Part shown: piece by piece, positions 9,092 to 18,487 of the stretch
How the letters are laid out: each line of letters opens with the position of its first letter
How positions within the stretch are numbered: the stretch's first letter is position 1
Origin: a bacterium
GTDB lineage: Bacteria; Latescibacterota; Latescibacteria; Latescibacterales; Latescibacteraceae
Length of the DNA stretch: 64,000 nt
Direction of reading: 5' to 3'
NCBI GenBank assembly: GCA_021372535.1
Contig: JAJFUH010000006.1
Location: forward strand, 10,829-74,828
Program-made: the position numbers and the translations under genes
Notes under the pieces: generated by a model
What the model saw: only the letters and a program-made list of their open reading frames with translations
Databases searched by the model: none
What the model was told of the DNA's origin: nothing

Positions 9092-10720
9092 TTACTTGAC
9101 CAATGTCATTTTCCTCAGCTCCGAAAAAGCACCGAACTGCAGCCGGTAGAAGTAGACACCGGATGCCTGATTGTTCGTATTCCAGACCGCTACATGGGTT
9201 CCTGCGATACGTTTTCCATCGACGAGAACATCGATGCGCTGTCCGGTGGCATTGTATATTTCGAGAAGAACATTTCCTGTCCGGGGAAGACTGTACTCGA
9301 TCGAGGTATACGGATTGAACGGATTCGGGTAGTTCTGGTTGAGAACGGCTGCTTTCGGTTCGGCTGTTTCATCAATTCCGGTTTGCTGCTGATACGTGAA
9401 CGGTTCGTCGCAGAGATGATAATACGGTTCGGTCTGGCCGTTGTAATCACGCTGGAGATAGTATGTCATGAGCGGGGTGCGCGGGAAGTCATCGAGCGGG
9501 GTCAGTTGCGCCGAGCCATCAGCAAACCATTCGTATACCGGTATTTCATGGGGATTGATTGTCCGCGCGAGCCCCCGTTCCACCGCAATATGGAATAACC
9601 CGAAATTACCGGGCTCCTGCGAGGCTATCCAGTGACCGATATTGTCAACATGAAACGGGTTCATACCGAAAATAATGATATTGGTCAGGAATTCCTGGGC
9701 GAGTTCACCCTCTCCGGGACCTCGCACGAATCCATTGCCGTCACGGCTGTAGATTCCCTCGACCACATTGAGGGCGGGTTTGGTAACCGAGTGGCTGTCT
9801 ATCGTCATGTGCGCCCAGGTTTCCATGCCGATACCGCTGTTCCATGTGGTTCCGGGTCTGTCCCACCGGGGGATGATACCTTTATGAAGCTCATAGGAAT
9901 TTTTAATATCCGTTAATCCGGTGGGCTGCTTATGTTCTTCTTTCATATCGATCCAGTGATATCCGCTTCCGAAACGCTGGTAGTTATGGACAACGGTACC
10001 CTGTAAATTCTTGCAAGTCAGGGTTATTCCCATGCCGTGGGCTTTCAGCTTGGCGATGTTCAGGAGCCATGAATTTTCAGCATTGACCGGCCAGATATAG
10101 GGGATTTTTCTGAAATATACACCGTTCGGAATATCCTTCCATACGACGTCATTTTCATCGATTATTCCTACTACTTTTGACATATCGCGGATTTCGGCGC
10201 CGGTACGTTCTGCAATACCTCCTGAACCGTTGTTCCAAGGATTACCATAACCATCGGTTTCAAAATTTTCCGGACAGTTTACTTCGCGGATATAAAACTG
10301 ACTGCCTTTGAGACCGAGCTCCTTTATCCCTTCGATAACCCCTTCGACAAAGTATGAGTCGGTTACCACGCTCATTGTCTTCTCTACTGTATACTTGGTG
10401 TCCCATGTGCCCCTGCAGGTGAGATTCGGTTTTACCGGTATGAGGTTGGTGAGAGGAACTCCGCCGTCTTCCTCGCTTCTCGGTACGATGACACTCCGTG
10501 AAAAATCGAGGCCGGCATTGAGCTTTGCTTCGGAGTTTGTCTTGTCATCCACCTTCGTATGCATGATGAATACCGCTTCCGGATGTTTTTCCACAAACGG
10601 GTGTACTCCGAAAAACCCGCTCGATTCCTGACGGCGTGATGTCAATGAATGAACAGTACTCGAAAATCCGACACTACTGGCAGTCGCTGCCGCTTTCAAA
10701 AAATCTCTGCGATTGAACAT
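9092..10720 (-). CDS. DUF362 family protein with Tat signal and T9SS sorting domain
   Basis: 542 residues. The N-terminus has a twin-arginine motif (NRRDFLKAAATASS). The central 50-440 region fits DUF362: 'SRSVIVPRSEEDGGVPLTNLIPVKPNL' type start (first part only quoted), SWLLNIAKLKAHGMGITLTC and IDSHSVTKPALNVVEGI. The last 85 residues are a T9SS type A sorting domain with NYPNPFNPYTSIEY and ending RKMTLVK. DUF362 proteins are poorly understood and often associated with iron-sulfur or corrinoid chemistry; no Cys-rich ferredoxin motif is visible here. The combination implies folding in the cytoplasm, Tat export and then T9SS delivery to the surface. GAGG precedes the ATG. Confidence 0.88.
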   Translation of the reverse strand: MFNRRDFLKAAATASSVGFSSTVHSLTSRRQESSGFFGVHPFVEKHPEAVFIMHTKVDDKTNSEAKLNAGLDFSRSVIVPRSEEDGGVPLTNLIPVKPNLTCRGTWDTKYTVEKTMSVVTDSYFVEGVIEGIKELGLKGSQFYIREVNCPENFETDGYGNPWNNGSGGIAERTGAEIRDMSKVVGIIDENDVVWKDIPNGVYFRKIPYIWPVNAENSWLLNIAKLKAHGMGITLTCKNLQGTVVHNYQRFGSGYHWIDMKEEHKQPTGLTDIKNSYELHKGIIPRWDRPGTTWNSGIGMETWAHMTIDSHSVTKPALNVVEGIYSRDGNGFVRGPGEGELAQEFLTNIIIFGMNPFHVDNIGHWIASQEPGNFGLFHIAVERGLARTINPHEIPVYEWFADGSAQLTPLDDFPRTPLMTYYLQRDYNGQTEPYYHLCDEPFTYQQQTGIDETAEPKAAVLNQNYPNPFNPYTSIEYSLPRTGNVLLEIYNATGQRIDVLVDGKRIAGTHVAVWNTNNQASGVYFYRLQFGAFSELRKMTLVK

Positions 10721-10804
10721 GACAGCCTCTTTCAGCTCGGTGGCGTTTTTATTATATCTGGTTATTCATTGAGCTTATAATCACTAATAAATTATACGAG
10801 TATT

Positions 10805-10898
10805 GTCATTCCCAGGAACGAAGCGAATTGGGAATCCAGTATTAACATCGTTCTGTCATGAGCACTAGATGATGGACTCCCGTTTTCACGGGAATGAC
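10805..10898. repeat. Intergenic inverted-repeat element
   Basis: GTCATTCCC at the left and GGGAATGAC at the right are perfect 9-bp inverted ends. Inside, GGGAATCCAGT and GATGGACTCCCG form a second imperfect inversion. This is the layout of a small palindromic repeat of the type found scattered between genes. No second copy is seen in the window. Confidence 0.6.
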
Positions 10899-10970
10899 GC
10901 TTTACCGTGTAAAAAAACATCTCATTCGTGAGTGTTATGCACTAATTGAATAACCAGAATATTCTGTAAG

Positions 10971-11016
10971 ATTAAGAGGGTGGTGAAAAAGGATTTTTTC
11001 ACGATCCCCTCTTAAT
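10971..11016 (-). repeat. Hairpin related to the two-hairpin repeat, half copy
   Basis: ATTAAGAGGG and CCCCTCTTAAT bracket an inner GTGAAAAA / TTTTTTCAC stem, giving an almost continuous hairpin. It matches the first hairpin of the repeats at 47961, 50459 and 54518, but the GCTGTCAAGGG half is absent. It lies 80 bp downstream of the minus-strand ADP-ribosylglycohydrolase stop and may act as a transcription terminator. Confidence 0.6.
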
Positions 11017-11096
11017 TGATATAGCTAATGATAAACGCCCTTTGATATTTTACGATATCCGGTTCCGATCATGAGTGCATTATCTTCAGGAACATG

Positions 11097-12683
11097 TCAT
11101 TGAAATGAGAACTTATAGCTTTCGTTCGTTTTCTTTGCGGTTTTGAACACTGTAGCGCCTGTAAGGTAAATGCGCGTCCCCTCGGATTCGGGTTTCTTCT
11201 CGCCTTTAACCACGAGCCTGACCGAATGATCGCCGGGAACGAGGCCGAGGATATGCCACAGGAACGCTCCACCTTTCTCCTCGCCCGCCCACCAGTAATA
11301 GGTGTCGATGGTACGGTGCAGATTCCCGTCCACAAAAACATCGGCCTTTCCGCCGTCCTTTTTCCAGATGCCGCGCAGTACTACGCCGCTGCCGTTAAAT
11401 GTGAATGTGACCTCCGCCCCGGGGTCGCCTGCATAGCGGGCGCTCTTGTCGCCGAACGTTTCCCATTTTCCCTTCCATGTCCAGCCTCTGTCATCGAAAG
11501 CGCTCACCTGATAATCGGGAACGACATCGGGAAACGATACTTCGAGCTGCGGCGCGGCGGGTTCCTGTATTTTTATTTTTACCTTGCTCGCCGAGACCGA
11601 GCCGCCGTTGTCCCTGATGAGTTGCTGCGCGTACTTGAGTGTGTTCTCGACTGCCGAGTTGAAGGAGTATCCGGTAAAGATAAAGAGAGAGTCGGCAACC
11701 GGCTCGATGCCCTTTTTCCATGAATCGGGGATACCGCTGTACCCGTTGATGACCCCGATGACCGCCGCGGCATTCGATGGGTTGCAGTCCGAGTCCTGCC
11801 CGCACCGGATCGCCACTTCCATGGTTTTCTCAAAATCTCCGCCGCCGTAGAGGAGTCCCATGACGATATACGCGCCGTTCAGTTTTGCATCGATATTGAA
11901 GGGGTCCATAGCTCCGCAGATATCGACGTCTCCCCATTTTCCTTCGAGCTCTTTCCATGCGGCGCGCCAGTCGTCCGGGTAGTGGGTGTGGAGAGCAATG
12001 ACATCGCGGATACACTTCGCATAGTCACTTTCGACGGGAATTGCGAGGAGGGCACGATTGACGATGGCGGGAATGTCCGTTTCAAAGAACGCTCCGGTAT
12101 AGAGGGCCGCAACGAACATACCGCCGTAGACACCATCGCCGTAATTCATGATACGTCCGATTTTATCGGCGATTTTCACCGCAGTCTGCGGCATGCCCGG
12201 ACACATGAACCCGATGTAGTCGGCCTCGATCTGGAAATCGATGTCGTCCGCATGGAGGTTGAATTCGGGGCTGCCGGACGCCGGGGGCATGATGCCATCG
12301 AAGAAATTCTTGCGCGCCTGTACATTGGCATGCCAGAGACGGTAGCCTGCGGTGGCGAAGGATTCGGCGAATTTCTCCGCCGGCCCATCGATACCGTACT
12401 TGTCCATGGTCATCATGAAGCTCAATTGAACATACAGGTCATCCTGCCGTAACGACCCGGCGGCGTACTCGGTTTTCCATTCGAGCGGCTGTTCGTAGAT
12501 TTCTCCCCGCGCTCTGAATTCGGTCGGAGCGCCGTACGCAACACCGATCATTTTACCGGCCCATCCCCCCGCGATCTTGTCCCTGAGAAGGTCGATCCTG
12601 ATTGTCTTTGTACCCTGGTCGCCGCAGGATGTTGAAAGAAGCACGGATGCAAGGACAGTTGCAGCCATGATTAGTCTTTTCAA
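11097..12683 (-). CDS. Exported ADP-ribosylglycohydrolase family protein with C-terminal beta domain
   Basis: 528 residues. The start is a TTG at 12683 with a GGGGGGA ribosome binding site; an ATG five codons later is the alternative. The hydrophobic N-terminus ending LLSTSC suggests a lipoprotein, although the lipobox is imperfect. The ADP-ribosylglycohydrolase fold spans about residues 30-350: IAGGWAGKMIGVAYG, QDD (80-82), HADDIDFQ, and GQDSDCNPSNAAAVIG, where the paired Asp residues bind two metal ions in the family. About 390-515 form a beta-sandwich (FTFNGSGVVLRGIW, VFVDGNLHRTID) like a carbohydrate-binding module. Many exported members of this superfamily probably act on other glycosides, not on ADP-ribose. 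Confidence 0.85.
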   Translation of the reverse strand: MKRLIMAATVLASVLLSTSCGDQGTKTIRIDLLRDKIAGGWAGKMIGVAYGAPTEFRARGEIYEQPLEWKTEYAAGSLRQDDLYVQLSFMMTMDKYGIDGPAEKFAESFATAGYRLWHANVQARKNFFDGIMPPASGSPEFNLHADDIDFQIEADYIGFMCPGMPQTAVKIADKIGRIMNYGDGVYGGMFVAALYTGAFFETDIPAIVNRALLAIPVESDYAKCIRDVIALHTHYPDDWRAAWKELEGKWGDVDICGAMDPFNIDAKLNGAYIVMGLLYGGGDFEKTMEVAIRCGQDSDCNPSNAAAVIGVINGYSGIPDSWKKGIEPVADSLFIFTGYSFNSAVENTLKYAQQLIRDNGGSVSASKVKIKIQEPAAPQLEVSFPDVVPDYQVSAFDDRGWTWKGKWETFGDKSARYAGDPGAEVTFTFNGSGVVLRGIWKKDGGKADVFVDGNLHRTIDTYYWWAGEEKGGAFLWHILGLVPGDHSVRLVVKGEKKPESEGTRIYLTGATVFKTAKKTNESYKFSFQ

Positions 12684-12780
12684 AGGTATCCCCCCTTTTC
12701 AATTGAGCATATCCGGTTCTATGTATCTGCAAGAGGAAAAGCATTGCATTTCCGGGCCGGACATATGATTTCCCATCATG

Positions 12781-13143
12781 TCAGCAGGTCACATGAAACA
12801 GCCCGACCACTTCTTCCTGTGTGTCATTCCACCGTTTTACCGCTTCGGGGGTGGGGTGAAGGTCGACAACGCAGTTCTTTTTACCGAAATAGTCTTCGGC
12901 TTCCTCTGAAAGCTTGAGAATCCCGCTCTGACCCGATCCGATGATGACCCGTTGCGAGCCTTTTTCATATACGTTCCGGGCTTCGTCGAGCGATACGGTG
13001 TGAGAGGTGCCGAATATAGCTTTTGAAAGTTTTTTCTTTCGTTTTTTTACTTCGCCGTCAAGCCGTATGACTACATCGTGCTTGAAGGTTTTCCCTCCGA
13101 TGGTAATAGAACCGAACACTGTTCCGTCAATGGTGGGTTTCAT
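12781..13143 (-). CDS. Mth938-like (DUF498) domain protein
   Basis: 120 residues from the ATG at 13143, which has an excellent GGGAGGTG ribosome binding site; a longer frame to 13245 is not needed. The small alpha/beta protein contains IDGTVFGSITIGGKTFKHDV near the start, VIIGSGQSGILKLSEEAEDY in the middle and a closing VVGLFHVTC. This matches the Mth938/AMMECR-like DUF498 fold, found in archaea, bacteria and human mitochondria and of uncertain biochemical role. It lies between the ADP-ribosylglycohydrolase and PPK2 genes with gaps of about 100 and 180 bp. Confidence 0.85.
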   Translation of the reverse strand: MKPTIDGTVFGSITIGGKTFKHDVVIRLDGEVKKRKKKLSKAIFGTSHTVSLDEARNVYEKGSQRVIIGSGQSGILKLSEEAEDYFGKKNCVVDLHPTPEAVKRWNDTQEEVVGLFHVTC

Positions 13144-13321
13144 ACCGCACCTCCCTGTTCCATGGCTGCATACCGATGATTGTCCGGCTTTTTGCTGATG
13201 ATTACTTTCCGTACAATATACTATGGATACATCAGATGCCTGCATTCTCCATAGTATTTCCCGGATAATTCCCCGCGTTTGTTTATGACGAAGCCTTATA
13301 CAGCCATCGATACCGATACGC

Positions 13322-14209
13322 TTAATAGAAACTCGTTACAAACGTCTGATCAGTAATCGGCGGGCGTTCATATCCGATTTTCTTCTGGCGGGGTGGCAGC
13401 TCTATCGGTTTGGGTGTCAGGTCCTCGTACGGAATCATGCTGAGTATGTGCGCAATACAGTTAAGGCGCGCCTTTTTTTTGTCGTCTGATTCGAAAGCGT
13501 ACCATGGCGCCTGTTTTAGATCGGTGTATGCGAACATCTCATCCTTGGCCTTGGAGTATTCCATCCATCTGGCACGTGACTCCAGATCCATCGGACTGAG
13601 TTTCCACCGCTTCGTCGGGTCTTTGATGCGAAGCTGGAAACGGTGCTCCTGCTCGTCATCGCTTACCGAGAACCAGTATTTGAGAAGAATGATTCCCGAT
13701 CGTACGAGCATACGTTCAAATTCCGGACATGAGCGGAGAAACTCGCGATATTCGTCCTCAGAGCAATAACCCATGACACGCTCGACACCGGCGAGATTGT
13801 ACCAGCTCCGGTCAAAGAGGACCATCTCGCCTGCCGCGGGAAGATGAGCCACATACCGCTGAAAATACCATTGAGTTTTTTCACGCTCTGTGGGTGTGCC
13901 CAACGCCACGATCCTGCAGACACGAGGATTCAGCCGCTGGGTGATACGTTTGATGACGCCCCCTTTTCCTGCGGCATCCCGCCCCTCAAACAGGACAACG
14001 ACCTTCAATCCCTTGAATTTTATCCATTCCTGCAGCTTCACCAGCTCGACCTGGAGCCGGAACAGCTCCTTTTTATAAAAGTCCGATGTGAATTTTTTTG
14101 GTTTCTTCTTTTTTTCTTCCTGCTTTTCCTGTGGTACCGGTTCTCCTTTTACTTCCAGAGGGGCGTTGTTCCCCTTTTCCGTGTCTTTTGCTTTTTTCTT
14201 TTTTGCCAT
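13322..14209 (-). CDS. ppk2: Polyphosphate kinase 2
   Basis: 295 residues of a single-domain PPK2. A Lys/Glu-rich tail (1-40) precedes the P-loop kinase core: Walker A GRDAAGKGG (about 76-84), the lid region RITQRLNPR, and Walker B LFDRSWYN (about 131-138). The PPK2 signature KDPTKRWKLSPMDLESR also occurs. The enzyme transfers phosphate between polyphosphate and nucleotides, typically making NTPs from NDPs. AAGGAG precedes the ATG. The unusually basic, low-complexity N-terminus may bind polyphosphate. The gene stands alone, with about 400 bp of noncoding DNA upstream. Confidence 0.95.
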   Translation of the reverse strand: MAKKKKAKDTEKGNNAPLEVKGEPVPQEKQEEKKKKPKKFTSDFYKKELFRLQVELVKLQEWIKFKGLKVVVLFEGRDAAGKGGVIKRITQRLNPRVCRIVALGTPTEREKTQWYFQRYVAHLPAAGEMVLFDRSWYNLAGVERVMGYCSEDEYREFLRSCPEFERMLVRSGIILLKYWFSVSDDEQEHRFQLRIKDPTKRWKLSPMDLESRARWMEYSKAKDEMFAYTDLKQAPWYAFESDDKKKARLNCIAHILSMIPYEDLTPKPIELPPRQKKIGYERPPITDQTFVTSFY

Positions 14210-14618
14210 GATACACTCCTTGTCTGTGAGTTCTTCATGCCGGCAAAAACGTCAACTGTCGCGAACCGGGTTGTCGGAACCGGACATCCGCCTCTCTGCT
14301 CGACCTGAATGAGCAGAGGTGATTGTTGCAGGCAGTGCTGTACCGGTCACGAACTGGATTCAGTCTTGTCGAAATATAAAAAAATGCCGTTAAATATGTG
14401 TTCAATATCCATTAGGAATAAGGCAGCTTTCATGAGTACGAATTATCGGGACATATATGAAGAAGCGGAACCGAACTCAATAATTTCCGGGATAAGGCAT
14501 GGATTGTCCCTCCCCGCATGATAGTGTTATCTCTGAAAAACTGCCTGGTCCGGTAAAAAACCGCGATCCGTTTCGTTTGTAAATCCGTGTAAGAATACAT
14601 CGAAGACACTTTGGCGCT
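14210..14618. other. Intergenic region, nothing recognised
   Basis: This 409 bp stretch lies upstream of ppk2 and downstream of the GT2 gene. Short open frames exist on the plus strand but lack a ribosome binding site and homology. No hairpin or repeat was seen. Confidence 0.5.
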
Positions 14619-15572
14619 TTATTTTCCCTTTAATTCAACATTAGCTTCCATATCAAAGAGCATGGCAAATAAAATAAGCTGCAACCCGGTGAGGGTGCAA
14701 AAAAGTATTGCGAGTGCATTTATCGTCGGGATAAAACCGGTGTCCCCCCATACGAAAAACAGACGCACTATCAGCGGTATATTCAAAGTAAGTATAAAGA
14801 AACCGAGAGCATAGAAGAATATCAGCGGATGAAAATCCCGTAAGGTGTACTTCTGAAACATCCTCAGGAAAAAAAGACGAAACAACAGCATCGAAATTGA
14901 AAATATCACTTTACGGAGCCTTATCTTGCTTTGTTCGCCGATTCCGTATACCGGGCTGACCGGAACGTCCATTACACGCATGTTATATATATTCATTTTG
15001 ACAAGAATATCGTTCGGAACACCATACCCGGTATAGAGAGAACCGAGCGGGAGGAGTTTGAGCGCCCTTTTATTCATGGCGGTGTAACCCGACTGAGAAT
15101 CGGTGACATGCCAGTATCCGCTGACGATTTTAGTAAGGAACGTCAGAATGGAGTTACCCAGATACCTTACATGGGGAATCTTGTTCCATGCTTCTCCCGT
15201 AATGAGGCGGTTTCCTTTGGTATAATCGGCGTGGTTCTCCACGAGAGGATTGATGAGCGCGGACAGATCGACGGGATCCATCTGGTTGTCGCCGTTCATG
15301 ACCACCGCGATATCCATATCGTTTGAACGACACCACAGATATCCGGTGCTCAGAGCAGCGCCCACACCCCTGTTTTCTCCGTGTTGTATGAAAAGTATCC
15401 TGCTGTTCCGGGATGCAATTTCGCTGACTATCTCAACAGTTCTGTCCGTGCTTCCGTCATCGATGACTATGATGTGATCGACAAACTCGGGAATCGTTTC
15501 AACTGTTTTGGCTATCAGCAGCTCTTCATTATATGCCGGTATAATGACTGCAATTTTATGCCCTTTATACAT
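14619..15572 (-). CDS. Family 2 glycosyltransferase, polyprenyl-phosphate mannose/glucose synthase-like
   Basis: 317 residues. The GT-A catalytic domain begins IAVIIPAYNEELLIAKTV, continues with VIDDGSTDRT (about 37-46) and contains the NGDNQMDP metal-binding motif near residue 94. The C-terminus has two membrane segments (LIFFYALGFFILTLNIPLIV and the TINALAILFCTLTGLQLILF stretch). This layout matches dolichyl/polyprenyl-phosphate mannose synthase or GtrB-type enzymes, which charge a lipid phosphate with a sugar at the inner membrane. It is divergent from the TMTC-like GT-C protein, which needs such a lipid-linked sugar as donor. The pairing is inferred from position and family. Confidence 0.88.
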   Translation of the reverse strand: MYKGHKIAVIIPAYNEELLIAKTVETIPEFVDHIIVIDDGSTDRTVEIVSEIASRNSRILFIQHGENRGVGAALSTGYLWCRSNDMDIAVVMNGDNQMDPVDLSALINPLVENHADYTKGNRLITGEAWNKIPHVRYLGNSILTFLTKIVSGYWHVTDSQSGYTAMNKRALKLLPLGSLYTGYGVPNDILVKMNIYNMRVMDVPVSPVYGIGEQSKIRLRKVIFSISMLLFRLFFLRMFQKYTLRDFHPLIFFYALGFFILTLNIPLIVRLFFVWGDTGFIPTINALAILFCTLTGLQLILFAMLFDMEANVELKGK

Positions 15573-16058
15573 GTATTCTCATCATGTAAAGTAGTTCCGG
15601 TCTCACCGCCCGAGGGTGTTCAGCGCGTTTTCCCGCCCGTAACCGCCCGGCAATCGTTAATGCCCATGGCTGTATTCTGCTGACTGAATCATACAAGAAA
15701 TACCGGCCATAAGCAAGATTAAAGTAATACCTGACAACGATCACACATTTTTTTGAAACATATCATTTGCGATTTTTTCAGGGGAAAAATGATGAAAATA
15801 AAGAAAATTATCGAGCCAGTGATTATTGAGTGAAATTGGATTTTTCGTATATCCTGTTTCGGCATCTGTTCCGCACAGTATATCATTGTTTTCCCTCGCG
15901 AAGCTTGAGCATATGTAGTGCCCCAAGAATTGCGAGATCGCCGGAACATGATGGTATATCTTGACTTTTGCACGTGATACAATATATTGTTCGACCGGGA
16001 AGTGTTTGAACATTACCGGAATCTGAACCGATCATTTTCGAGGAAACTGTAATTCCCG
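15573..16058. other. Divergent promoter region of the GT2 / TMTC-like pair
   Basis: These 486 bp separate the divergent GT2 and GT-C genes. The sequence is AT-rich near 15740-15800 and I see no coding region, repeat or strong hairpin. Both promoters should be here. Confidence 0.5.
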
Positions 16059-18377
16059 ATGGCACGGCGAATCAAGGAAAAAAAACGCGCGGGAACCGTT
16101 CGGGTTTCTATCGCTCACGGTATTACCTCACCGCTCTATTCCCTCGTCATCATTTCGGCAGTCGGACTAGTCATATATCTTAACAGTTTCAATTGTTCGC
16201 TGCATTTCGATGATCTTCAGAACATTATGAGTAACAGGGCTATCCGTGATCTGAACGAAATAAAAGGGCTCTGGGACTTCAGTTTTCACAGTAAACTGCG
16301 GATCATCGGGTTTTTGACATTCGCGCTCAATTATCATTTTCATGGTCTCCATGTTTTCGGGTATCATGTCGTCAACATGGCAATACATCTCGGTGCATCA
16401 TGGTGTGTCTGGTGGCTTGTCATGCTGATTCTTTCATCACCGGGTATGGCATCCACGGCCATCAGTAAACACAAACACATTGCGGCGCTGGGGTGCGCGC
16501 TCCTGTTTGTATCGCATCCGTTACAGACTCAGGCTGTGACCTATATTGTCCAGCGATTTGCCTCGCTTGCGGCGTTATTCTATCTTGCCTCGCTCTGTTT
16601 ATACCTCAGGGCGCGGATGACGGCACGTAAATCGGTATCGCTGATGCTTTTCGGGGGCTCCATTGCGGCCGGTCTTCTTGGCATGTTTACGAAGGAAATC
16701 GTGTTTACCCTGCCGTTTGCTGTTATCCTGTTTGAGCTGATTTTTATTCGCGCGGGAAGCCTGAAGGAGCTGCTGAAGAAGAAATCCACACTCATTTTTC
16801 TGGTTCTGCCATTGTTTTTTCTCCTGATAATACCCGCGATAATATGGTCGGGCTGGAGTATTCCGAAGTTATTCTGGCCGGTAGAGTCGGACAGGTATTC
16901 CGATCCTCTCCTCATAAGCTCCACCTATCTTTTTACTCAGTTCAGAGTTCTCCCGGCTTATATCGGGCTCCTGTTTTTCCCTCTCCGGCAGAACCTCGAT
17001 CATGATTTTCCGGCTTCACACGGTTTTTTCGAGTTTTACACCGCGGCAGGTTTTCTTTTCCTGTTAGCGCTGTTTATTACCGCGATTGTGATTCTTCCAA
17101 AAAGGAAACTGGAAGCAGTCGGTATCCTGTGGTTTTTCCTGACACTTTCCGTCGAATCGACCATAATACCCCTGAGAAACGTCATGTTCGAGCACAGGCT
17201 CTATCTGCCGATGTTCGGATTCAGCCTTTTTCTGGTAAGCACGCTTTACGATCTCCTGTGGGAAAAACATGCAAGGGCGGCGATCATCATTTTTCTGGCA
17301 ATTATTACCGGCTGCTCATTCCTGACATATGAACGGAATAAAGTATGGAAAACGGATTTGAGCCTCTGGACCGATACGGTGCGGAAATCGCCGAACAAGG
17401 CGAGGCCCCATAATAATCTCGGTAATGCCTTGTTACGCGAAGAGAAGACAAGAGAAGCCATTGCGGAATATAAGAAAAGCCTCGAAGCGAATCCCGGTTA
17501 TGTCCTTGCCCTCAACAATCTCGGTAATGCACTGTCTCTGGAGAAAGACTACGATCAGGCGCTTGAATATTATGCGAAAGCGCTTTCGATCAATCCTGGC
17601 GACAGTGAAGTGTATATGAATATGGGAACCACGTTTTACCAGGAAGGAAGGTATGAGGAAGCGCTTAAGGCTTTTCAGGCTGTTATTACTATAAATCCTG
17701 CATCCGCAAAGGCTCATGTCGGTATCGGCGACGTATTGTACCAGGAAGACAAATATGATGAGGCTTTAAAGGAATATCGCCGCGCCCTCGAGTTTGAACA
17801 GGGTGATTGCGAACTTTATAATAAAATCGGAAGCGCCCTGTTCCGGCTGGAACGTTTCGATGAAGCGTTCAGGGAATATGAACGAGCCCGCAACATAAAT
17901 CCCCGGTTCACAAAAACCTATAACAACATGGGGATTATCTTCTACCGTCAGGGTAAATACGCCGAGGCTGTCGACTCTTACCGAAAAGCGCTCGGTATCG
18001 ATCCCGGGTATACTGTGGCGAATATCAATTGCGGCGATGCCCTCATGAAACTTGGCCGGTTTGATGAAGCGGTCGCCGTATACCGTCAAGCGCTTTCATC
18101 GGAACCGGATAACATCAAAGTTCTCATCAATATGGGAGACGCACTCTATGGAATGGGGAATGTGCAGGATGCCATCGCTGCTTATTTAAAAACGCTTAAT
18201 ATCAATTCAAACAATCCCGCTGTTCACTACAAACTCGGTTTTGCCTACAGAAAGCTTGGCACACTCGATAAAGCGGCTGATCACACCAGACGCGCTCTTG
18301 AGCTTGAACCCTCGTTCAGCGAAGCACGGCAGCTCATGAACGTCATTCTCAGGGAACAGGGAAACACCCGCCGTTAA
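16059..18377 (+). CDS. TMTC-like membrane glycosyltransferase (GT-C) with nine TPR repeats
   Basis: 772 residues. About 10 membrane segments fill residues 25-425. The first extracytoplasmic loop has FDDLQNI (residues 50-56), the Asp-Asp pair typical of GT-C protein O-mannosyltransferases, followed by the TMTC-like stretch GFLTFALNYHFHGLHVFGYH and the VVNMAIH that comes after. From about residue 450 to 765 come nine tandem TPRs (NNLGNALL, MNMGTTFY, INMGDALY and similar), presumably facing the periplasm. In animals TMTC1-4 have the same organisation and attach O-mannose to cadherin domains. The likely donor is made by the divergent GT2. The acceptor is unknown; the nearby protein at 19367-23287 has cadherin-like repeats. 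Confidence 0.85.
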   Translation: MARRIKEKKRAGTVRVSIAHGITSPLYSLVIISAVGLVIYLNSFNCSLHFDDLQNIMSNRAIRDLNEIKGLWDFSFHSKLRIIGFLTFALNYHFHGLHVFGYHVVNMAIHLGASWCVWWLVMLILSSPGMASTAISKHKHIAALGCALLFVSHPLQTQAVTYIVQRFASLAALFYLASLCLYLRARMTARKSVSLMLFGGSIAAGLLGMFTKEIVFTLPFAVILFELIFIRAGSLKELLKKKSTLIFLVLPLFFLLIIPAIIWSGWSIPKLFWPVESDRYSDPLLISSTYLFTQFRVLPAYIGLLFFPLRQNLDHDFPASHGFFEFYTAAGFLFLLALFITAIVILPKRKLEAVGILWFFLTLSVESTIIPLRNVMFEHRLYLPMFGFSLFLVSTLYDLLWEKHARAAIIIFLAIITGCSFLTYERNKVWKTDLSLWTDTVRKSPNKARPHNNLGNALLREEKTREAIAEYKKSLEANPGYVLALNNLGNALSLEKDYDQALEYYAKALSINPGDSEVYMNMGTTFYQEGRYEEALKAFQAVITINPASAKAHVGIGDVLYQEDKYDEALKEYRRALEFEQGDCELYNKIGSALFRLERFDEAFREYERARNINPRFTKTYNNMGIIFYRQGKYAEAVDSYRKALGIDPGYTVANINCGDALMKLGRFDEAVAVYRQALSSEPDNIKVLINMGDALYGMGNVQDAIAAYLKTLNINSNNPAVHYKLGFAYRKLGTLDKAADHTRRALELEPSFSEARQLMNVILREQGNTRR

Positions 18378-18487
18378 ATTCATATAACCCGGATTTATCT
18401 GAAAATATTCATAAACAATTTAACCACTGAGACACGGAGGCACGGAGAAAGAAAATCAATGTAATCCGGCTTATGCGTGGAAATATT

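Larger units (their letters stand above)
10721..11096. other. Intergenic region with two repeats
   Basis: The 376 bp between the DUF362 gene and the ADP-ribosylglycohydrolase gene holds an inverted-repeat element (10805-10898) and a hairpin related to the two-hairpin family (10971-11016). No gene was seen. Confidence 0.6.

Noticed and set aside
15741-16013. Overlapping 87- to 90-codon minus-strand frames
   Set aside because: Two frames overlap the same AT-rich stretch; neither has a ribosome binding site or protein-like features.
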